From NCBI GenBank assembly GCA_020634215.1, contig JACKCD010000054.1:1-42377 (forward strand): DNA of 42,377 bases. Reading direction: 5' to 3'. The notes below the pieces were generated by a model, which had not been told where the DNA came from, searched no databases, and saw only the letters and a program-made list of their open reading frames with translations. This DNA is from Ardenticatenaceae bacterium. GTDB taxonomy: Bacteria > Chloroflexota > Anaerolineae > Promineifilales > Promineifilaceae. Every line of letters begins with the position of its first letter. The stretch's first letter is position 1. Below are positions 33,585 to 42,000 of the stretch, in pieces. The position numbers were made by a program, and so were the translations under genes.

Positions 33585-36056
33585 TTATAAACCGTTGTAC
33601 CAAACGGCCGTTCCGCAATACCCATCGCCGATAAACAACGGCCGTTCTTCCCCGCTGCCATCCAGTGCCACCAGCCAAAAATAGCCATCCCGCGCCAGCA
33701 GCAGCCATTGCCCGTCGGCCGACCAATCTAGCAGTTGCTGCTGGGTTTGTGGGACATTTTGGGTTTCAAACAGCGCCTTTAGCTTGTGGCCTACCAGGTC
33801 ATATAAATATCGCTGCCAGGTAAACCCATCAAAGCTGGTGATTGCGAGAAAACGGCCGTTTGGCGACACGCTGTACAGTCGTTCCACATCCCGTCGCTGT
33901 GTGTCCAGCACTGCCAGCAGCACCGGCTCTTGCGTTGAAAGCCGATAGGAAAAGAGAAAACTTTGCCCAGCCTGCCCCATTGGGTCAGCCGTTACCACCA
34001 GCAGCAAATCGGGGTCATCAGGAAAAGGGAGTAGGTGGTCAATGATAACTGCTCCGGCACTGGGCTGATCCACCGTTGCCAGTGTGCTAATCAAATCCAG
34101 CGTGCTAAACAGCGTTTCAGGAATGCTGCCCGTAATCGGCTGGGTGTTGATGGTGCGGCCGTTGGGCGAGTAGGCAATCGTTTCTTCATCCAGCCAAAAG
34201 GGGACGCTGCCTTCGGCACGGTAAACCAGTTCATCCCCTTCGCCATTGCCCACAAACAGCAGCCCGGTATCCCATTGTGCGCTGCCGTTAATAGGCATCA
34301 CCATGAGCATTTGCTCGCCGCTGGGGGACCAAACGGGTTGACCTAGCAGGGCATTAGGGGTGCAAACACCTTGGTTAAGGCAGTTGTTAAGGGGCATGAT
34401 GGTGAATGGGGTGGCATTGTTGCCGGATTGTCGCAGCAGGAGAAAACGGCCGTTTTCCGACACAGCCACTGGTTCTAAAGATGACTCTGGAGAATCATGG
34501 GGGTTGGGCAGCGACCATTCGCGGCTGTTTTGCCAAACAAAGGTGTGGGGTTCAAGCTGTTCCGGGTCATTAAACTCGATTACCGCCACGCCGCTGTCGT
34601 CCGGCAGGGCAATCATGCCAGCATACTTTTGCCCCTGCTGTCGCATTTGCACCAGATCGCCACCGGTTGGGTCATAGTGAAAGAGGATTTGCCGGTCGTT
34701 GCTGGTGCAAAGAGCGAGCAATTTCTGGTCAGGAACGGCCGTTACTGCCCCCGCTCCCTGCTCTGTGATGTAGCGGTAGAGCGCAAGCTGGAGTTCAAGC
34801 GGGGTGTCTAAACGGCCGTTTAACGCCTTTCCCGCCGCCGCTTCCAGCAGCCAGTCCGCCGCCGCCTGGTTGGGGAAGTGGTTGATGAGGGTTTGCAGCT
34901 CTGCCAGCGGCGTTTCGGCAAACTGGGTGGCGACAAATTCGACCATGGCGTAAATGGGCACCACGTCTTCCACACGGCGCGTCCCCTGGTCAACTCCCCA
35001 AAATGGGTCGAGGGTGGCAAGGGAAAACGGCCGTTTTGCCACCTCCCCCATCATTTCCGGCGTCAGCGGCCACGGCCGCAGCCCCAGGGCAAACAGTTCT
35101 CGATCCAGCAAGGCCTGATAGAGATGGACATAGCGGCAGCATTCATAGTCGGTGCTGGCTCCCACCAGGGCCGCCACCACCTGCGAACCGTACCCACGCA
35201 GCAGGGCTTGGTACCCAGCTTCGTTAATTGGCACGCCGACCAGCGTGGGGGCGGGCAGGCGGACATCGGTGAGGTTGAATGAAGGGGTGTCGGCTTCATA
35301 AACGGCAGTTAGCGTCTCCGGGTTAGTTGAAAGCAGCAGGTTAATCGCCAAATCATCGGCACAGGCCAGCCCAAGGGTGGTGCACGCCTGCATCAGCTTC
35401 TCATCCAAATCCACCGCCAGCCGCCGCGCTACTTCCTTATCTCGCTCTGGGTAGGTGAGGTGCAAAAGGTGGCCGTGGTGCACCAGCATTTCGCCCCAAA
35501 AATCCCCTTCCGGCGGAGCCAGCAGCCATTTGTTTGGCCCCAGCCGGTACACGTCCGTATGGCGCAGCGGAACCGTTTCCGTTACCCCATTTCCCACCGG
35601 CACCAAATAAGTGTGGTCATACACCACCTCCGCCGCCGCCAAATCCGGCGACACGTTTTGCACCGTTAGCTCATCATCGCTACTGCGCGGCTGCCAAATC
35701 AGCCCCAAGTGGGGTTTGTCCAGCAGCATTCCCTGCCCCACCGCCTCTTCCAGCCCAAACGCCCAATCCGGTTCCCGCCCCGACAAAAACGAAATAAACA
35801 GGTCGCTGTCCCGGTTGGCCGCTGCCGTTTGCATCAGCTTATGGCTGGCTAAAATTTCCTCCTGCGTCCGTTCTGCCACTACTTCTACCCGCTGGTTCAC
35901 CTGCCGGTAAGCCACCCAGCCACCAGCCGCCAGCAGCAGCGGAATCAGCAGCAGCAGCCACAGCCAGCGCGGCCGCCGTCGTTTTGGCTTCTCCGGCGCG
36001 GGAGCCGGTTCCTCATCCCAGTTGTATTCCTCTTCAGTTTGCCATTCAAACGACAT
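33585..36056 (-). CDS. Membrane-anchored protein with C-terminal TolB/WD40-like propeller
   Basis: 823 aa. An acidic N-terminal tail (MSFEWQTEEEYNWDEEP) and basic KPKRRRPRW precede one membrane helix (WLWLLLLIPLLLAAGGWVAY). The ectodomain first has a helical part (~60-430) and then repeated SPNGR/SENGRF-type strands (SENGRFLLLRQ, SPNGRTINTQP, SPNGRFLAITS, SADGQWLLLAR) typical of TolB-like or WD40-like propeller blades. The function is unknown; a cell-surface binding scaffold is plausible. The NGRF in blade motifs is repeatedly encoded by AACGGCCGTTT. The start ATG at 36056 is the only good candidate. It lies 78 nt after the transglycosylase gene on the same strand, with a heptamer hairpin between them. 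Confidence 0.75.
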   Translation of the reverse strand: MSFEWQTEEEYNWDEEPAPAPEKPKRRRPRWLWLLLLIPLLLAAGGWVAYRQVNQRVEVVAERTQEEILASHKLMQTAAANRDSDLFISFLSGREPDWAFGLEEAVGQGMLLDKPHLGLIWQPRSSDDELTVQNVSPDLAAAEVVYDHTYLVPVGNGVTETVPLRHTDVYRLGPNKWLLAPPEGDFWGEMLVHHGHLLHLTYPERDKEVARRLAVDLDEKLMQACTTLGLACADDLAINLLLSTNPETLTAVYEADTPSFNLTDVRLPAPTLVGVPINEAGYQALLRGYGSQVVAALVGASTDYECCRYVHLYQALLDRELFALGLRPWPLTPEMMGEVAKRPFSLATLDPFWGVDQGTRRVEDVVPIYAMVEFVATQFAETPLAELQTLINHFPNQAAADWLLEAAAGKALNGRLDTPLELQLALYRYITEQGAGAVTAVPDQKLLALCTSNDRQILFHYDPTGGDLVQMRQQGQKYAGMIALPDDSGVAVIEFNDPEQLEPHTFVWQNSREWSLPNPHDSPESSLEPVAVSENGRFLLLRQSGNNATPFTIMPLNNCLNQGVCTPNALLGQPVWSPSGEQMLMVMPINGSAQWDTGLLFVGNGEGDELVYRAEGSVPFWLDEETIAYSPNGRTINTQPITGSIPETLFSTLDLISTLATVDQPSAGAVIIDHLLPFPDDPDLLLVVTADPMGQAGQSFLFSYRLSTQEPVLLAVLDTQRRDVERLYSVSPNGRFLAITSFDGFTWQRYLYDLVGHKLKALFETQNVPQTQQQLLDWSADGQWLLLARDGYFWLVALDGSGEERPLFIGDGYCGTAVWYNGL

Positions 36057-36070
36057 GGTGTGGGGGAAAT

Positions 36071-36141
36071 GGAGATTGGGGATTGGAGATTGGAGATTGC
36101 CGCTTCGCTAGTGCCAATCTCCAATCTCCCATCTCTAATCC
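36071..36141. repeat. Heptamer repeat hairpin overlapping a stop codon
   Basis: GGAGATT, GGGGATT, GGAGATT, GGAGATT (36071-36098) faces CCAATCT, CCAATCT, CCCATCT, CTAATCC (36114-36141). GGAGATTGGAGATTG (36085-36099) pairs perfectly with 36115-36129. The reverse-strand stop TAG of the transglycosylase gene (36135-36137) is part of the last unit. Confidence 0.9.
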
Positions 36142-38549
36142 CCATACAGTTCACGATACATCACAAAGCCCGTGTAAATACGCTCAATATATTGCCGCGT
36201 TTCGGAAAAATCAACTGTTTCCACAAAAAGGTCAATATCACCCCCGGCCGTTTCATACCAGCGGGCGGCGTTACCGGGGCCGGCATTATAGGCGGCCAGG
36301 GCAACGTGGGGGTGGCGGTCAAAATGGTCTAATTGTAAATCAAGATAGTAGGCACCAAAAGCCAGCCCGACGTAGGGACGGTAGAGGTCGTCGTTTTCAT
36401 AATCGGGCCAGTTAAGCTGCTGGGCGATATAGCTGCCGGTGTCGGGGATGACTTGGCTTAACCCCTGCGCCGCCGCGCCGGAGCGGGCAAAGCTCTCGAA
36501 CAGGCTTTCCTGCCGCACCAGCGCCAACTGCAAGCGCGGGTCATAGCCATATTCCCGCGCCAGCGTGGTGATGAGGTCGCCATAGTAGACGGGGTAGAGC
36601 AAACGGCCGATAAATCGCGGCAAGGCCAGCACCGGCTGCCCCGTTGCCACTTGCAGCGAAGCTGCCGCCACAATCGAGGAGCGATACAGCCCCAACTCCC
36701 GAAAGTAGAGGGCAAGCTGGTAGCTAAAGAGTGGGTTGCCAGTATTGCTTTGGCGCAGCGATTCCAGTTCCCCCTTGGCCTCTTCCAGTAGCCCTAGCCG
36801 CCACAGCCTTGCCCCCACCTGCAAGCGGGGGTCGTCGGCCAGCGTGGGGTTGAGGGTGGCAACATCGGCATCAACTGGAAGGCGCAGCCAGTCGCGTAGC
36901 CATTGTTCGGCTTCGGTCTGCAGGGCAGCGTCGTTGGTGGGCAGGGTGAAGGGGGTGGGGGCGAAAAACGGCCGTTCTTTCCCTTCACCCGCCACCACAT
37001 CCCGCGCCCGTAAGTTGTAATACCCTTCGCTGCTGCCCATTTGCACCGCCGCCACCAATGCCGCCCGTTCCTCCCCTTGCGGCAGCAGCCGCAGCAGCCA
37101 CACTTGCGCCGCGCCGCCGTACAGCGCATTGGGGTAGCTGGCCGCCCCTTGCTGCCACGCCGCAATTGCCGCCGCCTCATCCCCCTGCTGGTTTGCCAGC
37201 CACCCCGCCCAAAAGAACGCTTCGGGGGCGTTTTTGTCGTTGGGGTAGCGGGTTGCCATGGTGAGATAGCGAGAAACGGCCGTTTCCCACTCCCCCGCCT
37301 GCGCCACCATTTCCGCCACCGTCCACGCCACTTCCGCCGCCGCCTCATCATCGGGATAGTTTTCCAAAAAGCGGTTGTAGCTGTTGATCGCTGCCGCTGG
37401 CTGCCCCAATCGCGCCAGCAGCCGCCCCTCTTCCAGCAATGCCCGCGCCGGGTTCACCGCCGCCAGCCGCGCCAGCGTTTGCTGCGCTGCTTCGCCATTG
37501 CCCAGCCCTTCGTATGACCAGGCCAAAAAGAGGTACGCTTCTTCACGCGGAGCGGCGGCGGTTGCCACATATCTCTCAAATGCCTCTACCCCCGGCGCAT
37601 ATGCTTTGGCGTAAAAATCCACCAGCCCGCGCTGGTAATCGTCCACCTCGTGCCCTGCTTCGACCAATGCCACCAACGCCTGATAGCTTTCGGCGGCGCG
37701 GGGGTAGTTGGAAACGGCCGTTTCATACCGCTGCCACCCCGCCGCCTCATCCCCTGCCGCAAACGCCGCCTTGCCCGCCAAATAGGTCACTTGCCCCCGC
37801 GTAAACTCTGTTTGCGCCACGGCCAAAATCGCCTCATATTGGCCGATGGCGGCGGTGGGGTTGCCGTCGGCCAGATACAAATCGGCCAATGTTTGGCGCA
37901 AAAGGACATGCTTGATGCGATGGGCGGGGGCAGAAACGGCCGTTTCATACGCCGCCATCGCTGCTGCCCGGTCGCCCAGTGCCAACTGTGCTTGGGCGAT
38001 GCGGGGCTGGATGTAGGCGGCCATGTCGGGATAAACAGCTAGATAATTCGTGTAGGCAGTAATGGCTTCGGCATATTGCCCTTGCCCGGCATACGCTTCA
38101 CCCAGATAAAACTGCACGTCGGGGTTGCTGTCGCCGCTTGCGACGAGTTGGGTGAGGGTGGTGATGGCTTCGGCAAAACGGCCGTTGCGCCACTGTGTTA
38201 CCCCTAAATCAAACAGCACTTGCTGCTGCTTTGCTGTGTCCAAAGCGTTGGGTTGCGCCATCAGCGCGGTAAATTGCTGCGCGGCTAAATCGTCGTTACC
38301 GACGGCCAATGCCTGGTTGCCAAGCTGGAGCCGCTGCTGGGGCAAGGGGGTGGCGGTTGGCGTGGGGGTGTTGGTGGGTGTGGGGGTGGTTGGCGTGGGG
38401 GCGAGCGTTGGCGTGGGGGCGAGGGTTGGCGTGGCGGTGATGTGGGCAAGGGGGGGAGAAACGGCCGTTTGTGTGGCCGTTGTTTCAGCTTCACCGCAGC
38501 CAGCTAGTAGAATGAGGAGTAGTCCGCAAATAAGCAGTCGTTGGATCAT
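36135..38549 (-). CDS. Lytic transglycosylase lipoprotein with TPR repeats (SLT domain)
   Basis: 804 aa. The signal peptide ends in lipobox LAGC (Cys18), followed by a Thr/Pro spacer (TPTLAPTPTLAP-type, residues ~37-68). TPR-like helical repeats fill residues ~70-640 (QFYLGEAYAGQGQYAEAITAYTNYL among others). The C-terminal SLT domain has catalytic Glu681 in LVRQESLFES, then AAAQGLSQVIP and HVALAAYNAGPGNAARW. It cleaves peptidoglycan glycan strands to form 1,6-anhydro ends. The plan matches Slt70-type enzymes, but lipid-anchored. The ATG at 38549 lacks an obvious ribosome site. It is divergent from the purH-like gene. Confidence 0.93.
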   Translation of the reverse strand: MIQRLLICGLLLILLAGCGEAETTATQTAVSPPLAHITATPTLAPTPTLAPTPTTPTPTNTPTPTATPLPQQRLQLGNQALAVGNDDLAAQQFTALMAQPNALDTAKQQQVLFDLGVTQWRNGRFAEAITTLTQLVASGDSNPDVQFYLGEAYAGQGQYAEAITAYTNYLAVYPDMAAYIQPRIAQAQLALGDRAAAMAAYETAVSAPAHRIKHVLLRQTLADLYLADGNPTAAIGQYEAILAVAQTEFTRGQVTYLAGKAAFAAGDEAAGWQRYETAVSNYPRAAESYQALVALVEAGHEVDDYQRGLVDFYAKAYAPGVEAFERYVATAAAPREEAYLFLAWSYEGLGNGEAAQQTLARLAAVNPARALLEEGRLLARLGQPAAAINSYNRFLENYPDDEAAAEVAWTVAEMVAQAGEWETAVSRYLTMATRYPNDKNAPEAFFWAGWLANQQGDEAAAIAAWQQGAASYPNALYGGAAQVWLLRLLPQGEERAALVAAVQMGSSEGYYNLRARDVVAGEGKERPFFAPTPFTLPTNDAALQTEAEQWLRDWLRLPVDADVATLNPTLADDPRLQVGARLWRLGLLEEAKGELESLRQSNTGNPLFSYQLALYFRELGLYRSSIVAAASLQVATGQPVLALPRFIGRLLYPVYYGDLITTLAREYGYDPRLQLALVRQESLFESFARSGAAAQGLSQVIPDTGSYIAQQLNWPDYENDDLYRPYVGLAFGAYYLDLQLDHFDRHPHVALAAYNAGPGNAARWYETAGGDIDLFVETVDFSETRQYIERIYTGFVMYRELYGD

Positions 38550-38661
38550 GACTGTTAAATTGTGGACAATGTTGGCCGAATTGGAAAATCATCTCATTCG
38601 CAGTTAAGGAGGGATGGATATCTTCGTTGCTCTCGCTGTCATTGTTTGTTAAAACTTGGGC
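38550..38661. promoter_or_regulatory. Divergent region between transglycosylase and AICAR formyltransferase genes
   Basis: Holds ATTGTGGACAAT (38559-38570), a 5+2+5 palindrome that could bind a regulator, and AAGGAGGG at 38606-38613 directly followed by ATG. That ATG would open a 12-residue leader (MDIFVALAVIVC, stop at 38652), but the spacing is too short for normal initiation. No clear promoter was seen. Confidence 0.3.
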
Positions 38662-39828
38662 ATGGATAAATTGGAACTTCGCTATGGCTGTAATCCGCAT
38701 CAGGCACCGGCTTATTTAGCGCACCCGAACAGGCTGCCGCTGACGGTGCTGAATGGGCAGCCAGGTTATATTAATTTGCTGGATGCGCTCAACGGCTGGC
38801 AGTTGGTGCGCGAATTGAAACTGGCGTTGGGGCTACCAGCGGCGGCTTCGTTTAAGCATGTCAGCCCGGCGGGAACGGCCGTTTCCCAACCCCTTTCCGA
38901 CACCCTGCGCCGCGCTTATTTTGCCGAAAACGTGGAATTGTCCCCCCTCGCCACCGCCTACGCCCGCGCTCGCGGGGCTGACCGCGTTTCCTCGTTTGGC
39001 GACTGGGCGGCGCTGAGTGAGGTGGTAGATGTGCCCACGGCGCAACTGCTGCGGCGGGAAGTCTCCGATGGGGTGATTGCGCCCGGCTATGAGCCGGAGG
39101 CACTGGCGCTGCTGCGGCAAAAGCAAGGGGGCAGCTATCGGGTGATCCAAATTGATCCTGATTACGAGCCGCCGGAAACGGAAACGCGGGATGTGTTTGG
39201 GGTGACGTTTGGACAGCGGCGAAATGATGGGGCAATAACGGCCGTTTCTCTACAAAACATCGTAACCGCCAACCTAACCCTGCCCGAATCCGCTCAACGT
39301 GACATGCTTATCGCCTTGATTACCCTCAAATACACCCAATCCAACTCCGTTTGCTATGCTTACGATGGGCAAGTCATTGGCGTGGGTGCGGGGCAGCAGT
39401 CGCGCATTCACTGCACCCGGCTGGCGGGCAGCAAGGCCGACACCTGGTTTTTGCGCCAGCACCCCCGCGTACTGTCGCTGCCGTTCCGGGAAAAGATCGG
39501 CCGGCCGGAGCGCGACAATGCCATTGACCAATTCCTGCTCGACACGCTTTCCCCGGCCGAAGAGCGATACTGGTTGGAAAGCTTTAGCGAACCGCCGCAT
39601 CGCCTGACCACCGCCGAAAAACAGGCGTGGCTGGCGCAACGCAGCGGCGTGGTGCTGGCCTCCGATGCCTTCTTTCCCTTCCGCGACAGCATAGACCGGG
39701 CTTCGCAAAGCGGCGTTAGCTACGTTGTCCAGCCCGGTGGATCCGTCCGTGATGGCGTGGTCATTGAAGCGTGTAACGAATACGGCATGGTCATGGCCTG
39801 CACCGGCCTGCGCCTGTTTCATCATTAG
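38662..39828 (+). CDS. AICAR formyltransferase, stand-alone PurH-like
   Basis: Transfers formyl from 10-formyl-THF to AICAR, giving FAICAR in purine synthesis. 388 aa, matching only the C-terminal AICARFT part of bifunctional PurH (about 530 aa); the N-terminal MGS-like cyclohydrolase domain is absent. It opens with ELRYGCNPHQAPAYL. The catalytic-region motif is FKHVSPAGTAVSQPLSD, the KHVSPAG form seen in short AICARFTs rather than KHANPCG of E. coli PurH. TQSNSVCYA, GVGAGQQSRIHC and SDAFFPFRD are also conserved. The ATG at 38662 is used (a TTG at 38656 is possible; an in-frame stop lies just upstream); neither has a ribosome site. The cyclohydrolase missing here is supplied by the next gene. 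Confidence 0.92.
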   Translation: MDKLELRYGCNPHQAPAYLAHPNRLPLTVLNGQPGYINLLDALNGWQLVRELKLALGLPAAASFKHVSPAGTAVSQPLSDTLRRAYFAENVELSPLATAYARARGADRVSSFGDWAALSEVVDVPTAQLLRREVSDGVIAPGYEPEALALLRQKQGGSYRVIQIDPDYEPPETETRDVFGVTFGQRRNDGAITAVSLQNIVTANLTLPESAQRDMLIALITLKYTQSNSVCYAYDGQVIGVGAGQQSRIHCTRLAGSKADTWFLRQHPRVLSLPFREKIGRPERDNAIDQFLLDTLSPAEERYWLESFSEPPHRLTTAEKQAWLAQRSGVVLASDAFFPFRDSIDRASQSGVSYVVQPGGSVRDGVVIEACNEYGMVMACTGLRLFHH

Positions 39829-39838
39829 TGAAGAAATA

Positions 39839-39905
39839 GGACGCAGATTTCCCTGATTTTCCTGATAAAAAATCAGTTCCATCAGGGAAATCTGCGTCCC
39901 ATTTT
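39839..39905. terminator. 19-bp hairpin terminator, dispersed repeat copy 2
   Basis: GGACGCAGATTTCCCTGAT (39839-39857) pairs perfectly with ATCAGGGAAATCTGCGTCC (39881-39899), and T-rich CATTTTT follows. A small inner hairpin (CTGAT/ATCAG) fills the loop. The left half is the same 28-nt element as at 23853-23880. It separates the AICAR formyltransferase and IMP cyclohydrolase genes, so these are probably not simply co-transcribed. Confidence 0.8.
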
Positions 39906-39912
39906 TCTTATT

Positions 39913-40623
39913 ATGCACAATATCGCACAACAAAACTTTGAGCACCACCTGCGCCAAAACCCTTACCCTGGCCGGGGTTTGGTTGTTGGGCGCGGCGACG
40001 ATGGCGCGTGGTTGATTTTGTACTGGATTATGGGGCGTAGCGTGAACAGCCGCAACCGGCAGTTTGTGGCCGATGGCAGCACGCTTCGCACCGAGCCGCT
40101 TAACCCATCATTGCTGGCCGACCCCAGCCTGATTATTTACGAGGCGATGCTGGATTTGCCCGGCACCTATTTGGTGAGTAATGGCGACCAGACGCGGACG
40201 GTTTACGCTGCCCTTCAAGCTGGCGGCAGTTTTGATGGCGCACTGCAGACGCGGGAGCGGGAGCCGGATGCTCCCAACTACACCCCGCGCATTAGTGCCA
40301 TGCTGCGGCCGGCCGACTTCCACCCGCTAACCCTCAGTCTTCTCAAAGCCAACCTGCTCGACCCCGCCCAAACGGATCGCTTTACCTATCGGCCGGCCGT
40401 GCCGCCACCCGGCTATGGCTATAGCCTCACCACCTACATGGGCGATGGTAGCCCGCTCCCCAGCTTTAGCGGCGACCCGCTGCTGCTGCCGCTTCCCGGC
40501 ACGCCGAAACAGCTTCTTGCTGCTTATTGGGATGCCCTTGACCCCGAAAACCGCATTGCCCTGGCGATGAAGCGGATTGCGGAGGGGGAAGTGATGCTGT
40601 GGTTGAAAAATAAGGGAGATTAG
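39913..40623 (+). CDS. IMP cyclohydrolase, PurO-like
   Basis: Closes FAICAR to IMP, the last step of de novo purine synthesis. 236 aa of the PF07826 family first known from archaea (PurO). Signature segments are NPYPGRGLVVGRGDDG, ILYWIMGRSVNSRNRQF, LIIYEAMLDLPGTYLVSNGDQTRTV and PNYTPRISAML. The start ATG lacks a ribosome site and follows the terminator hairpin by a few bases. The stop TAG (40621-40623) falls inside a heptamer repeat. Together with the preceding stand-alone AICAR formyltransferase it replaces bifunctional PurH. It contains no AACGGCCGTT copy. Confidence 0.9.
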   Translation: MHNIAQQNFEHHLRQNPYPGRGLVVGRGDDGAWLILYWIMGRSVNSRNRQFVADGSTLRTEPLNPSLLADPSLIIYEAMLDLPGTYLVSNGDQTRTVYAALQAGGSFDGALQTREREPDAPNYTPRISAMLRPADFHPLTLSLLKANLLDPAQTDRFTYRPAVPPPGYGYSLTTYMGDGSPLPSFSGDPLLLPLPGTPKQLLAAYWDALDPENRIALAMKRIAEGEVMLWLKNKGD

Positions 40624-40669
40624 AGATTGGAGATTATGAACCTTCACCAATCTCTGATCTCCAATCTCC
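40615..40669. repeat. Heptamer repeat with inverted arm overlapping a stop codon
   Basis: GGAGATT, AGAGATT, GGAGATT (40615-40635) faces CCAATCT, CTGATCT, CCAATCT, CC (40647-40669). AGAGATTGG (40622-40630) pairs with CCAATCTCT (40647-40655). The purO-like stop codon is made from the junction of units 1 and 2. The units are the same as those at 36071, over 4 kb away. Confidence 0.85.
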
Positions 40670-40678
40670 AAAAGTGTT

Positions 40679-41860
40679 ATGCTTGAACAGAAACGACATT
40701 TAGAAACGGCCGTTATTCGCACCCAAACCCCCGCTTCCGGCCACCGGGAACACGCCTCATCCATCTACATGACCTCCAGCTTTACCTTTGAGAGTGCCGA
40801 ACATGCTCGCGCTCTCTTTGCCAAAGAAGCCGAAGGCCAGATTTATTCCCGCTATGGCAACCCCAACGTGGACGAATTTATTGCCAAGATGTGCCAGCTT
40901 GAGGGTGCCGAGACCGGCGTTGCCCTGGCTTCCGGCATGTCGGCTGTTTTTTCTGCCCTGGCTGGGTTGCTCAACAGTGGTGACCACGTTCTGGCTTCGC
41001 GTTCCGTCTTTGGCTCCACCCACCAAATTCTCAGCCGCATTTTGCCCCGCTGGGGCATCAGCTACTCCTATGCCGAAATTGCCCAGCCGGAGACGTGGGA
41101 AGTGTTGGTGCGCCCGGAAACGCGGCTGTGCATTGTCGAAACCCCATCCAATCCCGCCCTTGACCTCATTGACCTGGCCTGGCTGGGGGATTTTTGCCGC
41201 AGCCACAACTTGATTTTGGTGGTGGACAACGTGTTTGCCACCCCCATTTTGCAAAACCCTATTTCGTTGGGGGCAAATATCGTCATGCACTCAGCTACTA
41301 AGTATATTGACGGGCAGGGGCGTGGCCTTGGCGGGGTGTTAGTAGGTGACCATGCTCTGATGCAGGATTTGGTTTTCTTTACCCGTCATTCCGGCCCCTC
41401 GTTGTCGCCATTTAACGCCTGGATGTTTAGCAAAAGCTTGGAAACGCTGCCGCTGCGCGTGGAGCGGCACTGCGACAACGCGGAAAAGCTGGCGACTTGC
41501 CTGGAGCAGCACCCGCAAATTGCCTTTGTCAAATACCCACATCTGCCGTCTCACCCGCAATATGAGCTGGCAAAGCGGCAAATGCGGCGCGGTGGCGGTA
41601 TCGTGACGTTTGAGCTAGAGGGTGGGATAGATCAAGGTCGCCGCTTTTTGGACGCGCTGGAAATGTGTTCGCTAACGGCCAATTTGGGTGACAGCCGCAC
41701 GATTGCCACGCATCCCGCCAGCACCACCCATAGCTCTCTAACAGAGGAGGAGCGGCTGGCGGTGGGGATTACGCCAGGGCTGGTGCGTGTGTCGGTGGGG
41801 TTGGAGCATCCCGATGATATTGTGGGGGATATTGTGCGGGCGTTGGATATGAGTGGTTAG
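40679..41860 (+). CDS. metZ: O-succinylhomoserine sulfhydrylase-like PLP enzyme
   Basis: Trans-sulfuration family PLP enzyme, 393 aa. The PLP lysine lies in MHSATKYIDGQGRGLGG; the DGQGR-x-LGG form is typical of MetZ, which makes homocysteine from O-succinylhomoserine and sulfide for methionine synthesis. Other marks are YMTSSFTFESAEHA, YSRYGNPNVDEF, ALASGMSAVFSAL, SLSPFNAWMFSKSLETL and the C-terminal STTHSSLTEEER and VRVSVGLEHPDDI. Use of O-acetylhomoserine or a gamma-lyase reaction cannot be excluded. The ATG at 40679 has no ribosome site; the upstream gap is a repeat. A broken relative lies at 28125-29317. Confidence 0.88.
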   Translation: MLEQKRHLETAVIRTQTPASGHREHASSIYMTSSFTFESAEHARALFAKEAEGQIYSRYGNPNVDEFIAKMCQLEGAETGVALASGMSAVFSALAGLLNSGDHVLASRSVFGSTHQILSRILPRWGISYSYAEIAQPETWEVLVRPETRLCIVETPSNPALDLIDLAWLGDFCRSHNLILVVDNVFATPILQNPISLGANIVMHSATKYIDGQGRGLGGVLVGDHALMQDLVFFTRHSGPSLSPFNAWMFSKSLETLPLRVERHCDNAEKLATCLEQHPQIAFVKYPHLPSHPQYELAKRQMRRGGGIVTFELEGGIDQGRRFLDALEMCSLTANLGDSRTIATHPASTTHSSLTEEERLAVGITPGLVRVSVGLEHPDDIVGDIVRALDMSG

Positions 41861-41869
41861 CGAGGACAA

Positions 41870-41975
41870 AATAGGACGCGGACAAACGCTGACGAACGCG
41901 GATTTTGGCGGATTCATACGGATTTTCCCTGATTTTATCCGCGAAAATCCGCTCCGATCCGCGTTATCCACGTTG
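41870..41975. repeat. Intergenic hairpin-forming repeat
   Basis: GCGGATTTT (41898-41906) pairs with AAAATCCGC (41944-41952) inside a longer imperfect inverted repeat made of GGACGCGGA and CGGATTTTCCCTGATTTT type units. It resembles the 23853 and 39839 elements in style and ends the convergent metZ-like and tlyA genes. Confidence 0.65.
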
Positions 41976-42000
41976 CCATTTTCTTTATTCTGACAGGCTG

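Noticed and set aside
38340..38450. GT-rich imperfect repeat as a separate element.
   Set aside because: It is the coding sequence of the Thr/Pro spacer of the transglycosylase lipoprotein, a normal low-complexity linker.
38614..38652. A 12-residue leader peptide (MDIFVALAVIVC) before the AICAR formyltransferase gene.
   Set aside because: AAGGAGGG touches its ATG with almost no spacing, and it has no regulatory codon pattern or attenuator structure.
4078..40669. Heptamer arrays considered as CRISPR.
   Set aside because: Units are 7 nt and contiguous with no unique spacers, and no cas genes are nearby.
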